From DAOQAK01 sp043801235 (GTDB lineage Bacteria; Bacteroidota; Bacteroidia; Bacteroidales; CG2-30-32-10): a stretch of DNA of 9,642 nucleotides. The translations under genes and the position numbers were made by a program. Below, piece after piece: positions 5,336 through 9,642 of the stretch; position 1 is the first letter of the stretch; every line of letters begins with the position of its first letter. The stretch spans positions 1 to 9,642 of the forward strand of contig JAZDMF010000050.1 of assembly GCA_043801235.1 (NCBI GenBank), in the 5' to 3' direction. The notes under the pieces are model-generated. The model saw only the letters and a list, made by a program, of their open reading frames with translations, was not told the origin of the DNA and ran no database searches.

Positions 5336-5539
5336 GCTGAAGAACTCAGGGAAAAAGGAATCCGCATAAATTGTCTAGCGCCTGGTGCAGTAGATACAGA
5401 AATGCTGCATCGGGCCTTTCCTGGTTTCAAGGCAAACACCCGTGCTGAAAAAATGGCCGAATTCATTGTCGATTTCAGTTTATATTCTTCCGCACATATG
5501 AACGGAAGCATTATTCCCGTCAATAATTCTACCCCATAA
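5327..5539 (+). pseudogene. Short-chain dehydrogenase/reductase, C-terminal fragment after the IS630 element
   Basis: The native part is 5336-5539 (67 codons plus TAA). The ATG at 5327 comes from the terminal repeat and adds MTL before AEELREKGIRINCLAPG. The fragment carries the PG motif region (CLAPGAVDTEM) that follows the catalytic helix in SDRs, and a C-terminal strand ending GSIIPVNNSTP. It has no cofactor-binding or catalytic residues, so alone it should have no activity. There are no stops or frameshifts in it, which points to a recent insertion. It can only be translated from the ATG in the repeat or by re-initiation after the transposase stop one base upstream. Together with 3622-4122 it makes a complete 234-aa enzyme. 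Confidence 0.85.
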
Positions 5540-5616
5540 AAAAAGCGTCACGGATTTTATATTGGGATTCAATGCTCATATCCATCTTTCCTGTGAGGAA
5601 GAACACACTATGAAAG

Positions 5617-5639
5617 ATTGCGGCAATAAAAATTTATTG
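5617..5639. terminator. Overlapping A/T-rich dyads between convergent genes, possible weak terminator
   Basis: ATTGCGGCAAT (5617-5627) and CAATAAAAATTTATTG (5624-5639) overlap. The second lies 5 bases beyond the ccsBA stop on the minus strand. The stems are short and A/T-rich with tiny loops, and only a few T residues follow. Placement between convergent genes is the main support; this is a weak call. Confidence 0.25.
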
Positions 5640-5644
5640 TAAGC

Positions 5645-8600
5645 TTATACTTTTTTCCTTGACAAATAGTCTTTCACACCGGCCGCAACAATAAGCAAAA
5701 TTATGCACAGTATCATGATCCATGCCCATACCGGAAAAATAGGTGTATCTCCTGAACCGTAACTGTGAAGCCCTTTGGACAAATAATAATTGACTCCGAT
5801 AAATGTCATGAGGACGGTTCCAAAACCGACAATAGATCCTGCATTAAAGGCAAATGTGGTCCTGAGTTTGGGAACCAGCCTGAAGTGCAGTATCAGTGCA
5901 TACACAATAATAATAATGAGCGCCCAGGTTTCCTTTGCATCCCATCCCCAGTATCTGCCCCAGGAAACATTTGCCCATATGCCGCCAAGGAATGTACCGA
6001 TAGTTGCTAAGAATAGCCCCACCTCCAAATTCATTTCATTAATAAAGGTGAGTTCCTGTATAAGCAGGTCGAGCCGTACACTGTTTCTTGCATTTTTAAA
6101 CAAATATATAAGCATATTCATCAGGCCTATGATAAAACCCAGTCCTAAAAATCCATAACTGATGGTAATTGCAGCAACATGTATAATTAACCAATACGAT
6201 TTTAAAACAGGCTGCAGATTCGTCAGCTGGGGGTCATAACTGCTGTGGCCTGCTGTCATCAGCATGGCAAATGCCAGCAATGCCGTTGCTGCCAGAGTAA
6301 TTTTAGAATAACGCAGGAAACTGAATCCCGCTAGCACACCGCCCCAGGCCACCAGCAACAATGCTTCATAACCGTTGCTCCATGGGGCATGCCCTGTCAG
6401 ATACCACCGGAGGCCCATTCCATAAGTGTGAAACAAGAATGCAAAACCAAGTAAAACTATAAAGACATTCAGAGTGAACTTTATTATAATATTTTTTTTC
6501 AATCGAAGGTTTTCAATAAACGCCAGCAGAAGCAGAAAAATGCTTAAAATGCCATATATGTCCCTTAGGTTCTCAAATATCTTTGCCTTATTGTAAAATA
6601 TTTCGTAATTCACTTTTGTTTCAGAAGGCAAAAGATCAGCATCCGTATTTTGCCTTTGCATACTTTCAATATATCCGAGTATCTGGTCTGCCCTTTCATA
6701 ATCTCCTGACTGAGTCGCCTCATACATTGACTGAAAATAAAGTTCAAAAACATTGCCGTATGTAAATATCTTTAACTGCAGATCATCATTAATTACATAA
6801 GAGGATCCCGTTAAGGGAACATGTGCCAGAGTGTCAAAGTAATTCACCCATTTGTTATTTTCTGAATTCTGGGCAGGAAATATTTTCAGCAAACTCCCTT
6901 CGCAAAGGTTCTGAAAAATATACAGCCTCTCATTAACCTTTATTATATCCTTGTCAAAAGTATTTTGCTCTGAGGGTTTCTTTCTGAAGGCTTCTTCGGA
7001 GTATTCAGTAAGTTTATACCCTTTTTCCTGACTTATAAAATCATTGTAGGCGGCGTACTTTTCCGTTACTCCAAGTATATCGCGAACCGATTTTTCACGT
7101 ATATAAATAATTTCCTGCTTTTTCCAGAATTCCGGATCCATCAGCATATCAATAAACACCTGCATTGCATTCACTGTGCCGCCTTTTTCTGCAATATCGA
7201 ATTTATCTTTTCTTGAGATTTTATGCATTACATCATAGGCCAGTGTGTGAACGGGTTCAAAACGGCCATCATAGGTCTGCACAATCAAATGGCCAAACTT
7301 TTCGGCATGTTCCCGGCTCACTATTTTATTTGTCACGGCTTGAGAAAAAACCACACCATTCATACCCAGCAAAAGAATAACCGTCAGCAAACCCGCTTTT
7401 CTCTTATCTCTTATTTTCCTAATGTTCTGGCGCAACATATAAAAACGGGAGTTTTTATTTATCAATGTGAGCAGGAAACCGACTACCAAAAGAAAATAAC
7501 CGAGGTAAGTTATCCATGTCCCCCAGAAATCGTGGTTTACTGACAGGATAGTACCTTTTTCATCCACATCATACGATGACTGGAAAAACCTGTAGCCGTC
7601 ATAATCAAGTACGTTATTCATGGAAATATCATGCTTTTCATTTACACTGTTTTCTGCATCAATCAGCGAAACTTCGCTTGAATAAGAAGAAGGGCTCATG
7701 GAACCCGGATATCTTTCCAGTACAAAATCGTCAAGGTAAAGTGAAAAAGGCAGCGACATTTCCTTATAGCCATATGCCATTTTTAAAGCAATTCCGTCAA
7801 CGTCCACCTCCTTGAAGGCAGGAGCATAACCCGCGCTCTGGAAAACCGCTGCTTCTTTTTTAATATTATTATATGAAACATCCACTAGCAGTGCTGAAAT
7901 TCCCTGTTCCTCTTCCGTTCCTTCAACCACTTCAAGTTTTGCTTTTTTTAATAATTTATTAAATGCAAACAAAATGCCGTCGGTTCTGTAGATATGTTTA
8001 TCCTTAAACTCTTCAACAGAATCCTTCAGAATAGCAAAAGGATCCGATTCCATCATGTTCGTCCGGACAATATCGTATTTTGATACGATGCTCAGCACTC
8101 CTTCTTTTTCGATGATACTGATGGCATCAGCATCTTTGTTTGTATCAAATGCCAATTTATATTTACCCACCTTCTTCGAATCACCCTTCTCAATATACAT
8201 AGGCACAATTGCATTATCGATCACAGCTTCCACGTACAGCATATCAATACCGCCTGTAACATTTTCGTTCACTGTTTCAACTGCATTTTCAATGTAATCA
8301 TGGTAAGTAATCTCAACTTCACCTTTTCCTTCAACATCCAGGCTGATCTGAAATGAATTATTCAGTGCCTCACTTAGAGGTATGGCTATGTCCTCTGCAT
8401 AGGTTTTATTATTACAGTTTGCTATTGCCTGGAAATAAGTATTGCCGGAATAAAACACAGAGGACGATTTTCCTTCCCTGATAGGCATATTTCCTTCAAA
8501 CCCGAAATACCTTGTTACTCCGGCTCCAAGAATAATAATTACAAATGCCAGGTGAAAAACAAATCCTGTAATTTTTTTTCTGCTTATAAATTTATAGGTC

Positions 8601-8797
8601 CTGATGTTTCCAATAAAATTCATGACAAGCAAGAGCATTAATATCTCGAACCAGCGCGCATCATACACCATCATCTGTGCAGTTAAAGTGTCATACTTAT
8701 CTTCAATGAAAGTTGCTATAGCAGAGCCCAGAGCAAAAATCAAAAGCAGCAACAATGTTACCCTGGTGGAAAACAGGAAATCAAAAAATTTTTTCAT
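5645..8797 (-). CDS. ccsBA: Fused ResB-CcsA cytochrome c maturation protein CcsBA (1050 aa)
   Basis: This is the system II cytochrome c synthase, an inner-membrane protein that exports haem and ligates it to CXXCH apocytochromes. The ResB/CcsB part (1-450) has TM segments at about 13-31, 50-68, 76-94 and 429-447 around a large periplasmic domain (about 100-425). A further TM (468-485) and a periplasmic region (486-745) lead to the CcsA part (748-1041, about eight to nine TM segments). The haem-handling WWD motif is W946-G-R-Y-W-G-W-D-A-K-E-T-W958. By position, the four haem-ligand histidines are H82 (FVFHLAF), H873 (WLIIHV), H971 (LILHFRL) and H1011 (GLHSYG); this assignment rests on the order and spacing known for CcsBA and was not aligned. 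H803 in TGHAPWSNGYE is also conserved-looking. The length suits the long Bacteroidota type. The frame is intact. It is alone on its strand here; two dyads lie upstream. It implies respiration with c-type cytochromes. Confidence 0.93.
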   Translation of the reverse strand: MKKFFDFLFSTRVTLLLLLIFALGSAIATFIEDKYDTLTAQMMVYDARWFEILMLLLVMNFIGNIRTYKFISRKKITGFVFHLAFVIIILGAGVTRYFGFEGNMPIREGKSSSVFYSGNTYFQAIANCNNKTYAEDIAIPLSEALNNSFQISLDVEGKGEVEITYHDYIENAVETVNENVTGGIDMLYVEAVIDNAIVPMYIEKGDSKKVGKYKLAFDTNKDADAISIIEKEGVLSIVSKYDIVRTNMMESDPFAILKDSVEEFKDKHIYRTDGILFAFNKLLKKAKLEVVEGTEEEQGISALLVDVSYNNIKKEAAVFQSAGYAPAFKEVDVDGIALKMAYGYKEMSLPFSLYLDDFVLERYPGSMSPSSYSSEVSLIDAENSVNEKHDISMNNVLDYDGYRFFQSSYDVDEKGTILSVNHDFWGTWITYLGYFLLVVGFLLTLINKNSRFYMLRQNIRKIRDKRKAGLLTVILLLGMNGVVFSQAVTNKIVSREHAEKFGHLIVQTYDGRFEPVHTLAYDVMHKISRKDKFDIAEKGGTVNAMQVFIDMLMDPEFWKKQEIIYIREKSVRDILGVTEKYAAYNDFISQEKGYKLTEYSEEAFRKKPSEQNTFDKDIIKVNERLYIFQNLCEGSLLKIFPAQNSENNKWVNYFDTLAHVPLTGSSYVINDDLQLKIFTYGNVFELYFQSMYEATQSGDYERADQILGYIESMQRQNTDADLLPSETKVNYEIFYNKAKIFENLRDIYGILSIFLLLLAFIENLRLKKNIIIKFTLNVFIVLLGFAFLFHTYGMGLRWYLTGHAPWSNGYEALLLVAWGGVLAGFSFLRYSKITLAATALLAFAMLMTAGHSSYDPQLTNLQPVLKSYWLIIHVAAITISYGFLGLGFIIGLMNMLIYLFKNARNSVRLDLLIQELTFINEMNLEVGLFLATIGTFLGGIWANVSWGRYWGWDAKETWALIIIIVYALILHFRLVPKLRTTFAFNAGSIVGFGTVLMTFIGVNYYLSKGLHSYGSGDTPIFPVWAWIMILCIILLIVAAGVKDYLSRKKV

Positions 8798-8842
8798 AGT
8801 TTATTTCTTTTTATCCTCATTATAAGTTAAAACAATCTGATT

Positions 8843-8858
8843 ACATGTTGCGACATGT
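8843..8858. promoter_or_regulatory. 16-bp dyad ACATGTTGCGACATGT upstream of ccsBA, operator-like
   Basis: Two ACATGT arms flank TGCG. With one T.G position allowed, the symmetry is continuous to the centre. It lies about 46 bases upstream of the ccsBA ATG on that gene's template side. It could be a binding site for a dimeric regulator or a leader hairpin. No regulator can be named. Confidence 0.35.
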
Positions 8859-8881
8859 TTTGGGTATGCGGTTATTATATC

Positions 8882-8898
8882 CTGAAAGCATGTTTCAG
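8882..8898. repeat. Perfect 6-bp stem dyad CTGAAA-GCATG-TTTCAG
   Basis: A perfect 6-bp inverted repeat with a 5-base loop, located 85-100 bases upstream of ccsBA. It lies just inside the weak TAATTTTG box (8903-8910), so it would fall at or near the 5' end of a transcript from there. Short dyads are common by chance in A/T-rich DNA. Confidence 0.3.
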
Positions 8899-9151
8899 CA
8901 AACAAAATTATTTCAAAAATAGGGTTTGGGAGAAATATACTTTAATATTTTTATTTAATTTTTTGTTATTAATTTCACAAATATATAAAAAATATAAAAC
9001 ATATAAGTATTTTATCAGTTTGATTTACAATATTATAATAATATGTTAATTTTTTTTATCCTACTTATTCTACTACATAAATAATTTATTCCGAAATTTG
9101 CCAATAATTAAAAAACATTTTACTGATTTTCGACAAACAACTTAATTTATT

Positions 9152-9642
9152 ATGGTATCACGATCAATGTTCACTCTTATTTCAATATTTATTCTGGGAT
9201 TATGCATTTCCTCATGCAATTCGGGAGAAAATAAAAAAAAGATAAAAATACCTACAGAAGCTTCATCTGTAGACAGTTTTCCAATTTATGAAGAAATGCT
9301 GGAAAAAGATTCTTTAAATATTGGAATCCGGACAACTCTTGCACAGAATTACTATGCCGTTAAACAATATGAAAAAGCTGTTTTTCACTTTATGATTATT
9401 TATAATACCGACAGTAAAAATCTGACTGCAATAATTAATCTGGGCAATCTGTATTACGATACGGCGGAGGATGAAAAAGCCATCGGATTCTACGAAAAAG
9501 CCCTTGTCATTGACAGCACAAACACGAATGTAAGGTGCGATATGGCTACATGCTATTTGAATCTAAAACAGCCTCAGAAAGCATTGACACTATTGAAGAC
9601 AAACATAAAAATGGATTATAATCATGCGCAATCGCACCACAA
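9152..9642 (+). CDS. TPR-repeat lipoprotein, partial (163 residues to the window end)
   Basis: The frame is open to the end of the window. Residues 1-22 form a lipoprotein signal: basic MVSRS, a hydrophobic core and the lipobox ISSC with lipidated Cys22, followed by NSGENKKK. Mature residues carry at least three tetratricopeptide repeats starting at about residue 55: NYYAVKQYEKAVFHF, then INLGNLYYDTAEDEKAIGFYEKAL, shortened here as the second repeat at about 86-108, then CYLNLKQPQKALTLL. TPRs form helical scaffolds for protein binding, so a membrane-anchored assembly role is likely, with no specific partner visible. The start at 9152 gives the complete signal; an ATG at 9167 would remove most of the basic region. 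It is divergent from ccsBA. It was found by direct translation, because it has no stop within the window. Confidence 0.88.
   Translation, partial: MVSRSMFTLISIFILGLCISSCNSGENKKKIKIPTEASSVDSFPIYEEMLEKDSLNIGIRTTLAQNYYAVKQYEKAVFHFMIIYNTDSKNLTAIINLGNLYYDTAEDEKAIGFYEKALVIDSTNTNVRCDMATCYLNLKQPQKALTLLKTNIKMDYNHAQSHH

Larger units (their letters stand above)
8798..9151. other. Divergent A/T-rich spacer between ccsBA and the TPR lipoprotein gene
   Basis: This 354-bp spacer is very rich in A and T, especially 8940-9060. It contains two dyads near the ccsBA side (8843-8858 and 8882-8898, annotated separately). A minus-strand TAATTTTG (8910 to 8903) fits the -7 consensus about 105 bases before the ccsBA ATG, but I find no TTG at 17-23 bases, so it is a weak candidate. 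On the plus side no good TAnnTTTG is found before 9152. A 64-codon frame at 8855-9049 is rejected as a gene. Confidence 0.55.

Noticed and set aside
5322..5345. TTGACA in the right terminal repeat as an outward -35 box
   Set aside because: The probable host uses TTG/TAnnTTTG promoters, and no TAnnTTTG lies 17-23 bases downstream; the match is simply part of the inverted repeat.
5765..8297. Several 60-122-codon plus-strand frames inside ccsBA
   Set aside because: All lie antisense to a continuous 1050-residue gene with clear TM and WWD features.
8855..9049. 64-codon plus-strand frame in the ccsBA/TPR spacer
   Set aside because: It is rich in Ile, Tyr, Lys and Phe as expected from translating A/T-rich DNA, has no recognisable domain, and overlaps the dyads and the probable ccsBA promoter region.
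1..9642. CRISPR array, tRNA/rRNA, toxin-antitoxin or phage-defence genes
   Set aside because: I looked on both strands and saw no regular spaced repeats, no tRNA-like cloverleaf or conserved arms, and no matching protein families. The insertion sequence is the only mobile element found.

Overview
The window looks like chromosomal DNA of a member of the Bacteroidota. The evidence is two PorP/SprF-type outer-membrane proteins of the type IX secretion/gliding system, a very long fused ResB-CcsA cytochrome c maturation protein of the kind found in this phylum, promoters resembling TTG-N17..23-TAnnTTTG, A/T-rich spacers, A-rich leaders instead of clear Shine-Dalgarno sites, and REP-like small hairpin elements.

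Layout. Positions 1-214 are non-coding, with a GA-mismatch hairpin (102-122). Positions 215-2349 (minus strand) form a tight three-gene operon: an ECF sigma factor, then a one-TM anti-sigma-like protein (its reading frame is broken by one base near 1349-1351), then a divergent PorP/SprF protein. The first two overlap by 4 bases (ATGA). The last two overlap by 11 bases if the anti-sigma frame is restored. Positions 2350-2547 hold the sigma-operon promoter, a T-tract and a double-hairpin element. Positions 2548-3525 (minus strand) encode a canonical PorP/SprF protein with unusually many cysteines.

Positions 3622-5539 (plus strand) hold a short-chain dehydrogenase/reductase (SDR) gene cut in two by a complete 1211-bp IS630-family element (4123-5333). 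The element has a TA target duplication, perfect 12-bp terminal repeats and a DDE transposase that needs a -1 frameshift on an A8 run. Removing the element plus one TA restores an uninterrupted 234-residue SDR, so the insertion is probably recent. Convergent to this, 5645-8797 (minus strand) encodes fused CcsBA (1050 aa), which would export haem and attach it to apocytochromes c. A 354-bp A/T-rich divergent spacer with two dyads follows. The start of a TPR lipoprotein (9152 to the window end, plus strand) closes the window.

How the parts fit. The sigma/anti-sigma/PorP operon suggests envelope-signal control of a secretion or surface component. The IS element has added regulatory-looking features at the disrupted SDR: a hairpin burying the transposase start codon, a frameshift site, and an ATG inside the right terminal repeat, one base after the transposase stop, that could restart translation of the SDR C-terminal fragment. 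I see no CRISPR array, tRNA, rRNA or defence system. The less ordinary content is the IS junction architecture and the sigma-linked PorP operon. All functional calls are by reading the sequence; no database search was run.
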